The notes below the pieces were generated by a model. The model saw only the letters and a list, made by a program, of their open reading frames with translations, made no database searches and was not told the origin of the DNA. A program made the position numbers and the translations under genes. This document shows positions 7,545 through 14,612 of a stretch of DNA of 45,375 bases, piece by piece. The stretch comes from Candidatus Saccharimonadota bacterium (GTDB lineage Bacteria > Patescibacteriota > Saccharimonadia > Saccharimonadales > UBA4665), in contig JAICKY010000005.1 in the NCBI GenBank assembly GCA_025927655.1, positions 1 to 45,375 on the forward strand, read 5' to 3'. How positions within the stretch are numbered: position 1 is the stretch's first letter; every line of letters begins with the position of its first letter.

Positions 7545-8372
7545 ATGGCAAAGCGGCAAATCCCCTATTGGGGAGACAGACGATGGAAATTATTTGAAAC
7601 AGAGTATACGAATAAAACCACTTTTAGCTCTAGGGTTAATGAAATTGCCCAAGAAAATGACGGGCTAAACAAGATAGCTCATATAGCAGAACTGCTTACG
7701 GTGAATAATTTACCCAGTGATTTATTATCTGCTGTTTACGAATATACTCTTAACCCCAACATGGACAGAGAGCATTACATACGTTTCATTCCCCCTCCTG
7801 CACAATTTTGGAGTACCTCAGAAAACAAATCTGGGCCTCATGCTAAACTGCCGGCAAACAGGAAAACGGCCCGTCCCAATGCGGCAGCTAAACTAACATT
7901 TACTGGCATTTCTAAACCAAACGTAGTAACACCGGATATGGCCGATACCGCCGAAGATTACCTCAACTTAATTCTTAATAATAAAGATATTCAACTGAAC
8001 GTAAATGGTAGCGAAGTGAACGGCTTAGAACTTGGCCACATGCTAAGTGATGGAAACCTTATGCTACGCATAAATCCATACACTACTAAGGAAGAACTAA
8101 AAGATTTTATTGACTTCTATTGGGACGAACTTAAGCCGCTAATTGACTCAAATAAAGGAGACGCACAGTTTAGCCAGAAATTGGTGGGCAATATTCGCCG
8201 CTCAAAAGACGATGACGAAACGAAGAGAGAGCAGCTAATTATGAAACTTACCGAGGATAAGGAGTCCGATTTATACATACAGACACAACTTGGCCTAAAG
8301 GGATTTGGATATGTTACCTTTGAGAATATTCGCCAGATACGGTACCGCTTTAAGAAGAGAAACGAAGAGTAA
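7545..8372 (+). CDS. Hypothetical protein of the accessory island
   Basis: 275 residues, soluble, starting MAKRQIPYWGDRRWKLFETE. There is no signal peptide, no membrane helix and no nucleotide-binding motif. Two parts can be told apart: residues about 1-80 (helical) and about 125-270 (acidic and helical, DLYIQTQLGLKGFGYVTFENIR), separated by a Pro/Ala/Lys-rich linker (about 95-120). It is followed by a strong terminator and lies between the restriction-modification genes and the recombinase module, a place where defence or mobility genes are often found. I recognise no family and assign no function. Confidence 0.65.
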   Translation: MAKRQIPYWGDRRWKLFETEYTNKTTFSSRVNEIAQENDGLNKIAHIAELLTVNNLPSDLLSAVYEYTLNPNMDREHYIRFIPPPAQFWSTSENKSGPHAKLPANRKTARPNAAAKLTFTGISKPNVVTPDMADTAEDYLNLILNNKDIQLNVNGSEVNGLELGHMLSDGNLMLRINPYTTKEELKDFIDFYWDELKPLIDSNKGDAQFSQKLVGNIRRSKDDDETKREQLIMKLTEDKESDLYIQTQLGLKGFGYVTFENIRQIRYRFKKRNEE

Positions 8373-8454
8373 ATACGTTACAAATTTACATTTATAAAAG
8401 TGTAATTTTTGCGCTGCATTTATCACTATAGTTAGTAATGCAAAGCGGCAAAAC

Positions 8455-8487
8455 AAGCCCCCAAAACGCTTTGCTGGGGGCTTTTTA
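8455..8487 (+). terminator. Strong intrinsic terminator
   Basis: AAGCCCCCA (8455-8463) pairs with TGGGGGCTT (8475-8483), followed by a T run. It closes the transcript of the 275-residue gene and separates it from the recombinase module. Confidence 0.85.
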
Positions 8488-8545
8488 GTTAAAATGACCA
8501 CTTCATGTGGCCTAGTAAATTAATTTCAATTTTAAGGAGTAAACT

Positions 8546-9019
8546 ATGGAAAATAAGCAAAAAGCTGTCGCATATCTACGTGCTGCGACAGGTACAAAAA
8601 TATCAGACAGTGAAAGTGTTGCCATGCAAAAAAGGCATATATTTAAAGCTGCTGAAAGGCAATCTATAGAGATTGTACGTTGGTTTGAGGTATTAGGCCA
8701 AGAACCGCAAGAGACCCTAAACGAGATAATTGCGTACTGTAAAGCTGACCCTGAAATTAAGTATCTAATAGTCGCCTATCCTGACCGACTGGCACGGTCA
8801 GCTCGGACGTACCTTTATTGGAGAGTAGCTTTTGAGGAGCTGGGAGTGGACGTTAGGAGCGCAGACAACTTATCTGCCACTGCTGCGAATAGTCCTATGA
8901 ATAACTTCATGGAACTATTGATGATGGCTGCACAAGAGTTTGACCACGAACAACGCTCTAAGGCAATTAGGGACGGATTGCAACGTAAGAAATCGCTGGA
9001 GCAGCCTATGGAGAAATAA
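8546..9019 (+). CDS. Stand-alone resolvase domain with the catalytic serine replaced by alanine
   Basis: 157 residues covering only the N-terminal catalytic domain of a serine recombinase; it aligns over its length with residues 1-145 of the intact recombinase downstream. YLRAAT (10-15) stands where the active enzyme has LCRVST, so the nucleophilic serine is Ala14. The arginines of the PDRLAR motif (R81, R84) remain. The gene has a near-ideal RBS (AAGGAG, eight bases before ATG) and an uninterrupted frame, so it looks maintained rather than decayed. It cannot cut DNA by the family mechanism; it may act as an inactive partner or regulator of the recombinase. Confidence 0.85.
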   Translation: MENKQKAVAYLRAATGTKISDSESVAMQKRHIFKAAERQSIEIVRWFEVLGQEPQETLNEIIAYCKADPEIKYLIVAYPDRLARSARTYLYWRVAFEELGVDVRSADNLSATAANSPMNNFMELLMMAAQEFDHEQRSKAIRDGLQRKKSLEQPMEK

Positions 9020-9026
9020 GGGTAGA

Positions 9027-9063
9027 TGTCGGCTAACTTCGCTTTGACAGTTGTTGGCCGACA
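9027..9063 (+). terminator. Hairpin after the inactive resolvase gene
   Basis: TGTCGGC (9027-9033) pairs with GCCGACA (9057-9063) around a 23-base loop, followed by AAACCTC rather than a clean T run. It is either a weak terminator or a processing hairpin between the inactive resolvase and the 43-residue gene. Confidence 0.35.
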
Positions 9064-9092
9064 AAACCTCTATTTCTCTTTGGAGCAAAATA

Positions 9093-9224
9093 ATGAAGCC
9101 TTCATCTGGTAGCGACGCCAATGCCAGCAAACCCATGCCTACGGTTAAGCAGGTTGATGAAGCGTTTGACACTTTAGCGGCATTTCTGTTTGAGCAATAT
9201 CGTAAATACAAAGAAGAAGTGTAA
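9093..9224 (+). CDS. Small protein (43 residues) between the two recombinase genes
   Basis: ATG at 9093 has an RBS (GGAG, seven bases upstream) and opens 43 codons ending TAA at 9224. The product begins MKPSSGSDANASKPMP, then forms an amphipathic helix (TVKQVDEAFDTLAAFLFEQY) and a charged tail. It is too short to classify. Its fixed position between the inactive and active recombinases suggests a small accessory factor, possibly for recombination direction; that is inference only. Confidence 0.6.
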   Translation: MKPSSGSDANASKPMPTVKQVDEAFDTLAAFLFEQYRKYKEEV

Positions 9225-9270
9225 ATAACAGAGGTGCAAGGCTGTACAATTAGTAGCACGAAAGGATACT

Positions 9271-10929
9271 ATGAAAGAAATAAAGGAAAAAGCAATCGCT
9301 TTATGTAGGGTTTCTACTAAAGGACAAATGCTAGATGGCAACCTTGAACCTCAAGAACAAAGCATTATAAGAGCTGCTGACATACTAAACGTTGAGGTCG
9401 TCCAATGGTGGAAAATAGCACAGTCCAGCAGAAAGGGTAAAAACATAAAGCGGAAAGACCTGAACGAAATGCTGGACTTCTGCAAACGTCATAAATCGGT
9501 CAAATTCCTAATCGTAGATGAGCCAGATAGGTTTATGAGAAGTATTGAGGAATACTACTGGTGGAAAGTGAACTTCAAACTTGCGGGTGTGCAACTTAGG
9601 TTCGCAACTAAGCCAGAAGTAGACCCTGAGGAAGATAGGGCTGTATTTGATGAACTTATTGATGTATACCGTGCGGAGCAAAGTAATAACGAACGTATTA
9701 AGAAAACTCCCGAGAAGATGATGGCAAAAATTAGGGCTGGCTATTACCCCTCCAATCCAAAAACTGGATATAAAAAGTCTGACGTACCTGGCTTCCATAT
9801 ACCCGATGAACCAAACTGGTCTGCCCTGCGAGACACCTTTAAGGAAATGTGCAGAGGAGAGCTGACAGTTAGCGAAGGGCTTAAGAAGGCCACAGAACGT
9901 GGCTTGAGGACTAAAAATTATGGTCCTAAAGCAGTGGGGGGCAAGCCAGTAGACATGTATCGCTGGAAAGATTTAATGCGCGAACCGTATTACTGCGGCG
10001 TGGTTAAAATGGGTAACTGGCCTGAAATTAAGCCTAAGGGCTTGCATGAAGCTATGATTACCCCCGAAGAGCATAGAATACTCGTAGCACTAGCAGACAA
10101 TAAAGGGAAAAGGTTCTCCATTAATCGTGATAACCCGTTGTTTCCTTTGTCTAACGAAATGGAATGTTTAGAATGCGCTCAGAAGCACCTGAAATACCCC
10201 CGACTTGTTGGCTACCCTCACAATAACGGCCGCAAGAGAAAGCACTATAAAGTGTACTATCGTTATCGTTGCCGAGAGTGTAATACTAATGTGCTACAAA
10301 GTGTATTACACGAAGAACTAAATAATGTATTAGATGATTTAGTCCTGACTGATGAACAGGTTGCAAGACTCAAGGCGAGCATGGCCAGCAAGTGGCGCAC
10401 CTACGAAAAGACGCTAATTGAGAGGCTATATATTGCGGAGGGTCATTTAGAGAACCTTAAAAGCAAGAAAAGCGAGCTAGTCCAGTCGCTCTCTCGCAAC
10501 CCGGACATAGAAGAAGACATCAAAGCAGAAATTGCCACTATAAAGGAGCAGATTGCTCAGGCTGAGATAGCTGTTACTAACGCCAAGGATTTTGAACGCG
10601 ATTTAGTGGAATTTACGGGCTTTGCATTGGACTACGTTAATAATTGGAGCAAGAATTGGTGGTCGCTGGATAAGGAGTCAATGCGTAAGTGTAAACAAAT
10701 TCTATTTCCTGCTGGATTTCAAATGACACAGGACAAAAAAGTTTACACTCCCGAAATTAGCTTAGTTTACAGTTACGGCACAAATAAAAAAGCGCCCGTA
10801 GGCGCTAATTCTTCTGACGTGGAGGGCCCAGTGGGACTCGAACCCACGACACGAGGCTTAAAAGGCCTCTGCTCTAACCAACTGAGCTATGGGCCCAAAC
10901 CGCAGGGAACAAATTTTGTGCTTGCATAA
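9271..10929 (+). CDS. Large serine recombinase (integrase), reading through tRNA-Lys
   Basis: The frame is 552 codons. The catalytic domain (about 5-145) has the nucleophile S15 in CRVSTKGQ and arginines R87 and R90 in PDRFMR. A recombinase domain (about 150-285) is followed by a zinc ribbon (C299/C302, C334/C337), a coiled coil (about 385-445) and a terminal WW-LDK segment. Family members integrate circular DNA at short att sites. Codons from about 517 onward are the antisense of tRNA-Lys (the familiar GLEPTTRGLKG string), so the last 36 residues come from host DNA and would change on excision. RBS AAAGGA lies six bases before ATG. Confidence 0.9.
   Translation: MKEIKEKAIALCRVSTKGQMLDGNLEPQEQSIIRAADILNVEVVQWWKIAQSSRKGKNIKRKDLNEMLDFCKRHKSVKFLIVDEPDRFMRSIEEYYWWKVNFKLAGVQLRFATKPEVDPEEDRAVFDELIDVYRAEQSNNERIKKTPEKMMAKIRAGYYPSNPKTGYKKSDVPGFHIPDEPNWSALRDTFKEMCRGELTVSEGLKKATERGLRTKNYGPKAVGGKPVDMYRWKDLMREPYYCGVVKMGNWPEIKPKGLHEAMITPEEHRILVALADNKGKRFSINRDNPLFPLSNEMECLECAQKHLKYPRLVGYPHNNGRKRKHYKVYYRYRCRECNTNVLQSVLHEELNNVLDDLVLTDEQVARLKASMASKWRTYEKTLIERLYIAEGHLENLKSKKSELVQSLSRNPDIEEDIKAEIATIKEQIAQAEIAVTNAKDFERDLVEFTGFALDYVNNWSKNWWSLDKESMRKCKQILFPAGFQMTQDKKVYTPEISLVYSYGTNKKAPVGANSSDVEGPVGLEPTTRGLKGLCSNQLSYGPKPQGTNFVLA
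10785..10806 (-). terminator. tRNA-Lys terminator inside the recombinase 3' end
   Basis: On the minus strand AGCGCC-TACG-GGCGCT is followed directly by TTTTTTATTTG. It starts 14 bases after the encoded CCA of tRNA-Lys, the right place for its transcription terminator. The hairpin lies within the recombinase reading frame, so the integrated element supplies it. Confidence 0.8.
10820..10896 (-). tRNA. tRNA-Lys (anticodon UUU), integration target
   Basis: A 77-base cloverleaf on the minus strand with encoded CCA. Acceptor arms GGGCCCA and TGGGCCC pair perfectly, the D stem is GCTC/GAGC, the anticodon loop CTTTTAA gives UUU (Lys), and the T arm is GTGGG-TTCGAGT-CCCAC. The base before CCA (discriminator) is U, whereas tRNA-Lys in E. 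coli and Bacillus has A. Its 3' end faces the recombinase, the usual geometry of integration at a tRNA 3' end. Confidence 0.93.
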
Positions 10930-10972
10930 AATTTGTTCCCGAGGATTTGGGTGCCATATGCGGTGCATATGG
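10905..10972 (-). other. Two perfect hairpins in the tRNA-Lys leader
   Basis: GGGAACAAATTTT (10905-10917) and its complement (10928-10940) form a 13-base-pair stem with a 10-base loop, only eight bases before the tRNA 5' end. CCATATGC-GGT-GCATATGG (10954-10972, 19 bases) forms a second stem. Both lie between the promoter and the tRNA and would be cut from the 5' leader. A 9-base direct repeat, TATGGGCCC, occurs at 10888-10896 and 10968-10976, copying the tRNA 5' end. Confidence 0.6.
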
Positions 10973-11007
10973 GCCCGCATCTGGTGGGCAACAAAATAAC
11001 TCCTTAC

Positions 11008-11035
11008 ATTATCGATATTTTGGGCAAAAAGTCAA
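11008..11035 (-). promoter_or_regulatory. Promoter of tRNA-Lys
   Basis: On the minus strand TTGACT (11035-11030), a 16-base spacer and GATAAT (11013-11008) make a good housekeeping promoter, giving a leader of roughly 105 bases before the tRNA. Confidence 0.65.
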
Positions 11036-11058
11036 TCCGTTAGGGCGCTCAAACAGAG

Positions 11059-11064
11059 TATAAT
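11059..11064 (+). promoter_or_regulatory. -10 box of the YbaK-type gene, overlapping a false ATG
   Basis: TATAAT spans an upstream in-frame ATG (11063), which therefore cannot be the start of the mRNA. The next ATG (11072) follows seven bases later, so that gene is probably leaderless. Confidence 0.65.
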
Positions 11065-11071
11065 GACCGAG

Positions 11072-11572
11072 ATGAACAACGCACTGGATCCAAAAGTACT
11101 TGCAGCACTAAAAACATACGACATCAGCTACACAACAGTAGACTGCGACCCAGCCCTGGCTGATACCGCCGCATTTTGTAAACGGTACGGTTTTTCGCCC
11201 GAACAATCCGCCAACACCATCATCGTCACATCCAAAAAAGTTGAGCCTGCGCAATACGCTATTTGCGTTGTGCTGGCGACAACCCGCCTGGATGTTAACA
11301 AGAAAGTCTGCCAGCTCTTAGGGGTAAAGAAGGCATCGTTTGCAGATAGCGAAACCACTGTGCAGCTTACTGGCATGATGATCGGTGGCGTAACCGCTAT
11401 CGGCATTCCTGGCCTGCCAATACATGTCGACGCGCGAGTCATGGAACAGCCCGAAATCGTAATGGGCGGCGGTAACCGCTCCAGCAAGCTAGTTCTAGCA
11501 CCTCAGGAGCTTACCAAACTCCCCGGCATGCAGATTATCGAAGATCTGGCCCAGATTAAACCCAAAGTCTAG
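11072..11572 (+). CDS. YbaK/ProX-type aminoacyl-tRNA deacylase
   Basis: 166 residues from the ATG at 11072. It matches the YbaK/EbsC fold: a DPALADTAAFCKRYG opening, ANTIIVTSK, the LDVNKKVCQLLGVKKASFAD strand-helix pair with the conserved lysines, MIGGVTAIGIPGLPIHVD, and a closing MGGGNRSSKLVLAP. Family members hydrolyse mischarged tRNAs (Cys-tRNA(Pro), Ala-tRNA(Pro)) in the cytoplasm; which substrate is used here cannot be told. The gene is divergent from tRNA-Lys and is the first clearly core gene beyond the island. Its stop codon overlaps that of the convergent membrane-protein gene in the four bases CTAG. Confidence 0.85.
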   Translation: MNNALDPKVLAALKTYDISYTTVDCDPALADTAAFCKRYGFSPEQSANTIIVTSKKVEPAQYAICVVLATTRLDVNKKVCQLLGVKKASFADSETTVQLTGMMIGGVTAIGIPGLPIHVDARVMEQPEIVMGGGNRSSKLVLAPQELTKLPGMQIIEDLAQIKPKV

Positions 11573-12075
11573 TGTTTGCTGTGTTTTTTGCCGTCTTCGT
11601 CGCTGTGCTTTTTACGATGCGTAAATAACAAAAATACCAAGCTAAAGAGCGCACCGCCAAGAATAACTGCCGTTTGCAGGTTACTAAGCTGATGCCATGC
11701 AGCCAAGTGGTGAATGTGCCGCTGCACGCTAGCCGGCAGTAGCGGCACAACCAGCAAGGCAAAAAGCAGTCCCGACGCCACTGCGGGCAGTACATTTGTG
11801 ATCTTTTTAGAACCGCTTACACTACCGCGGGTGAAGAGTACCGTCAGCAAAAACGGAACAACCAATAACCCTAGCTGCACCCATTCATTCGTAGTAAGCG
11901 TGTTTTTAGACGCAGAAAAGCCAGCGAACACGCCGTCAACATCACTGGAAGTATACGCCACCAGCACGCTGCCCAGACACAGGCTCATAAATGCGATTGC
12001 GCCATTTACGCGCAGCAACAATATAGCCAATGCAGGTAGGAGCGCAAGTACGGCCAGTACTATCAAGTACGTCAT
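11569..12075 (-). CDS. Hypothetical membrane protein
   Basis: 168 residues with four or five hydrophobic helices (about 3-20, 24-42, 66-82, 93-113 and 136-152) and a His/Lys-rich tail (THRKKHSDEDGKKHSKH) that may bind metal or stay cytoplasmic. TATATT ends six bases before the ATG, indicating a leaderless mRNA. It lies downstream of the rimK cluster on the same strand but is separated from it by a structured intergenic element. No family is recognised. Confidence 0.65.
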   Translation of the reverse strand: MTYLIVLAVLALLPALAILLLRVNGAIAFMSLCLGSVLVAYTSSDVDGVFAGFSASKNTLTTNEWVQLGLLVVPFLLTVLFTRGSVSGSKKITNVLPAVASGLLFALLVVPLLPASVQRHIHHLAAWHQLSNLQTAVILGGALFSLVFLLFTHRKKHSDEDGKKHSKH

Positions 12076-12105
12076 ATCCTAAATATAGCACAAGCGAGAT
12101 CAAGC

Positions 12106-12194
12106 TTCTCAGTTCCCTGTAGCTGAGAAAGGAGCAGCCGGACACAATGTATTCCATCTTGCCCGCGCGTTGAGGGAAACTAGTTTCCCTCAAC
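12106..12194. other. Structured intergenic element, copy A
   Basis: On the plus strand a 7-bp hairpin (12106-12112 with 12123-12129) is followed by GGAGCAGCC (12131-12139), a small stem-loop around AATGTATTCCAT (12146-12157), TTGCCCG, and a perfect 26-base palindrome (12169-12194, arms GTTGAGGGAAAC and its complement). The same order of parts and the same conserved words recur before tRNA-Met (copy B). The strand is not known. The palindrome lies five bases from the rimK stop, so it may also end that transcript, although no T run follows. Confidence 0.6.
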
Positions 12195-12199
12195 GGCCG

Positions 12200-13105
12200 T
12201 TATGCCCCGACTTTGTCTTTGCGAGGGCGAGCTTTGGCGTTACGTTCGATATATTCGATAATCTTCGTCGCCACATCGCGCTTCGTGACTAGTTCAGGGG
12301 TCTTAATGCTGGCGCTGCTGTTCACTTCCAACACTTTTGGACCATCTTTAGAGCGCATCATATCCACTCCGCAAATAGGCAGATTCATAGCCTTAGCAGC
12401 TTTTACGGCCGTCTTCTCTTCCTCTTCGGTCAACTTTACGATCGAACCAACACCGCCCTGGTGTGTGTTGGAGCGGAAATCATCATCCAAGCTCTGCCGT
12501 TGTATGCTTGCCACAACCCGGCCACCGACTATCAGGGCACGAATGTCTGTGCCGGCACTTTCTTCGACAAATTCCTGCACAATAAAGTTCACGCCTTCCA
12601 CGTAGAAGGCCTGCATCACAGCCTTGGCAGCTTTTTTAGTCTCGGCCAGCACCACGCCGTTGCCGTGTGTGCCACGAGCAACCTTTATGATTACCGGTGC
12701 ACCGCCAGCCAAATCAACAACTTCCTCCAGGTTTGCAGTCTCGCGAGCAAACACCGTTTTAGGGATACCCACATCCTGGCGAGCCAGGATCTGATATGAA
12801 CGCAATTTGTCGCGGGAACGGTTAATAGCAATTGAACTAGCTGTTGTGAACGTTCCCTGCATTTCAAACTGGCGAACTACCGCGGTACCATATTTAGTAT
12901 AGCTCTGCGCAATTCGGGGAATTATAGCGTCAAAACGTGGCAATGCTTCGCCTTTGTAATACACAACCGGCTTGCCCCTCTCCATGGTCATGTAGCACTT
13001 AGCGTAGTTAATTACCTCAACCTCATGGCCACGTTCAAGAGCGACCTTTTTTAGTCGCTTGGTCGTGTAGTTCAGGGAACCTTTGGATAAAATAGCTATC
13101 TTCAT
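12200..13105 (-). CDS. rimK: RimK-type ATP-grasp glutamate ligase
   Basis: 301 residues, the usual RimK length. The RimK N-terminal domain (MKIAILSKGSLNYTTKRL, DAIIPRIAQSYTKYGTAVVRQFE) is followed by an ATP-grasp domain with PVIIKVARGTHGNGVVLAE, FIVQEFVEESAGTDIRALIVGG and the metal-binding VLEVNSSASIK end. RimK adds glutamates to the C-terminus of ribosomal protein S6 in E. coli; S6 itself is not in this window. It starts nine bases after the retropepsin-ATP-grasp fusion gene with a strong RBS (AAGGGG), so the two form an operon. A basic C-terminal tail (NAKARPRKDKVGA) extends the fold. Confidence 0.88.
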   Translation of the reverse strand: MKIAILSKGSLNYTTKRLKKVALERGHEVEVINYAKCYMTMERGKPVVYYKGEALPRFDAIIPRIAQSYTKYGTAVVRQFEMQGTFTTASSIAINRSRDKLRSYQILARQDVGIPKTVFARETANLEEVVDLAGGAPVIIKVARGTHGNGVVLAETKKAAKAVMQAFYVEGVNFIVQEFVEESAGTDIRALIVGGRVVASIQRQSLDDDFRSNTHQGGVGSIVKLTEEEEKTAVKAAKAMNLPICGVDMMRSKDGPKVLEVNSSASIKTPELVTKRDVATKIIEYIERNAKARPRKDKVGA

Positions 13106-13114
13106 ATATTCCCC

Positions 13115-14437
13115 TTATTTCTTTAACTCAGTTTCAATGTATTTGGCAAATGCAACCTGTTTTTCCCGGGTAAATGCACCAGTGGCAATCTGTGGACCGC
13201 TGTTCACTTCAAAGCAATACCACATGCCTGTTTCTGAATCTTGGACCATATCTACGCCAGCTACACCGTGGTCCATAACCTTGGCTGCAATGATACTCGT
13301 AGTTTGCACTTCCGTAGGCAAGTCTGCAAGCTCAACCAGCCGGGCACTGCCATTCTGTGAGGTGTTATTAAGGTGGGTTGAGTTATCGGCACGACTTCGA
13401 TAGATAACGAGTGCAATACGCCGTCCCATGACTAGGATACGGTAATCGCCTTCATTTGGCACAAATTTCTGGCCAACTACAAAAACACCTTCGGCAATGA
13501 TTGCAGCACACGCGGTATTGTATGCTTCATTATCACGAATAAGATAATTGTGAGCACCCCTGCTTGCATGGATACCCTTAAGCACAAAGGGCAGACCGAG
13601 CTGTTCTACAAACCTTTCATAAGCAGTCTGTAATTGGCTGGGGGCCACATACAAAGAATCAGGCAAGGGAATATCATTGTCAGCCAATAGTACATACTGG
13701 TATAGCTTGCTGCTCGGTGCAAAATGCATGGTAGATTCATCGACAATTTTAACGCCACGTTTTTTTGCATAACGCGCCATTGCCGCCGTAACATCGCGTT
13801 CGCCCGACGTCTTAAAATGCACAATATCAAACGTAGCAATGTCTTCTCCGGTTGAGAACAAGATTATTCGCGTGCCCTGGGCCGTAAAGCTAAACTGTAC
13901 ATCATCGTATGTAGCATGCGTAATGACAAGGTCATCCGATACTTTTTCGACACCCTTTACGAAAGCAACAACATTAGGGCTTTTGAAGGTGCTCATAAGC
14001 AGTAGCCGGGCAGGCCCAGTTCGCTGAGCCCTCGACACATCCACCAAAAACTTACCGTGAAGCGTACGGCGGCCAATCAGGATCGGCTGACTGTTGTTTT
14101 CACGGTTGGCGAGCGTAAAGCGAACATTAACGATCCGGCCCGCCAGACGAACCTTCAGCGAAACCCTATAGCGAAACTCGGACTGACCGAATGAGTTTTT
14201 AATAGACGCCACGCTAAATTTTTGCGTGGTTAGTACCTTGCCGGTATAAAATGGCGAGATTCGATCAAACAACACATAGTGAAGCACACCGCCCTTTTCG
14301 TGGATATTGCTCGCCCAAATAGCCGAACTATCCGCACCGGTGTCAACTTTGGCGGGCACTTCTAATAACCCTAGATCAGGGAAATCGACACCCTCTTTAG
14401 GGCCCACGACCGTAACTGGTTTCTCTGTTGCTGACAT
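13115..14437 (-). CDS. Fusion of a RimB-like retropepsin and an ATP-grasp ligase
   Basis: 440 residues. Residues about 7-145 are the retropepsin-like RimK-associated protease domain (formerly called ATP-dependent zinc protease), with the catalytic DTGA at 32-35 and ILIGRRTLHGKFLVDVSRA at its end. Residues about 150-440 are a RimK-like ATP-grasp unit with PFVLKGIHASRGAHN, GDYRILVMGRRIA and the metal-binding FEVNSGPQIATG. In Pseudomonas, RimB (this protease type) trims the glutamate tail that RimK adds to S6. Here a trimming domain is joined to a ligase domain and lies upstream of rimK in the same operon. RBS AAGAGG about 11 bases before ATG. Confidence 0.87.
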   Translation of the reverse strand: MSATEKPVTVVGPKEGVDFPDLGLLEVPAKVDTGADSSAIWASNIHEKGGVLHYVLFDRISPFYTGKVLTTQKFSVASIKNSFGQSEFRYRVSLKVRLAGRIVNVRFTLANRENNSQPILIGRRTLHGKFLVDVSRAQRTGPARLLLMSTFKSPNVVAFVKGVEKVSDDLVITHATYDDVQFSFTAQGTRIILFSTGEDIATFDIVHFKTSGERDVTAAMARYAKKRGVKIVDESTMHFAPSSKLYQYVLLADNDIPLPDSLYVAPSQLQTAYERFVEQLGLPFVLKGIHASRGAHNYLIRDNEAYNTACAAIIAEGVFVVGQKFVPNEGDYRILVMGRRIALVIYRSRADNSTHLNNTSQNGSARLVELADLPTEVQTTSIIAAKVMDHGVAGVDMVQDSETGMWYCFEVNSGPQIATGAFTREKQVAFAKYIETELKK

Positions 14438-14612
14438 ACCCTACGCCTCTTACGCCTTATGTTAATTCTTTGTCTATTTATATCATTTTTTACTGATTTT
14501 AGCAAGAGTTTTATGCAAACCCTTTGTTTGGCTCAACTACGTAAATCCATACGATATCCGAAAAGGCTTTACCTGTACGGCTCGAATTTTTCGGAGCCTA
14601 ATAGACCGCCTG

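Noticed and set aside
10821-10929. C-terminal 36 residues of the recombinase as a real protein domain
   Set aside because: They are the antisense translation of tRNA-Lys and flanking DNA, a known false extension at tRNA integration sites.
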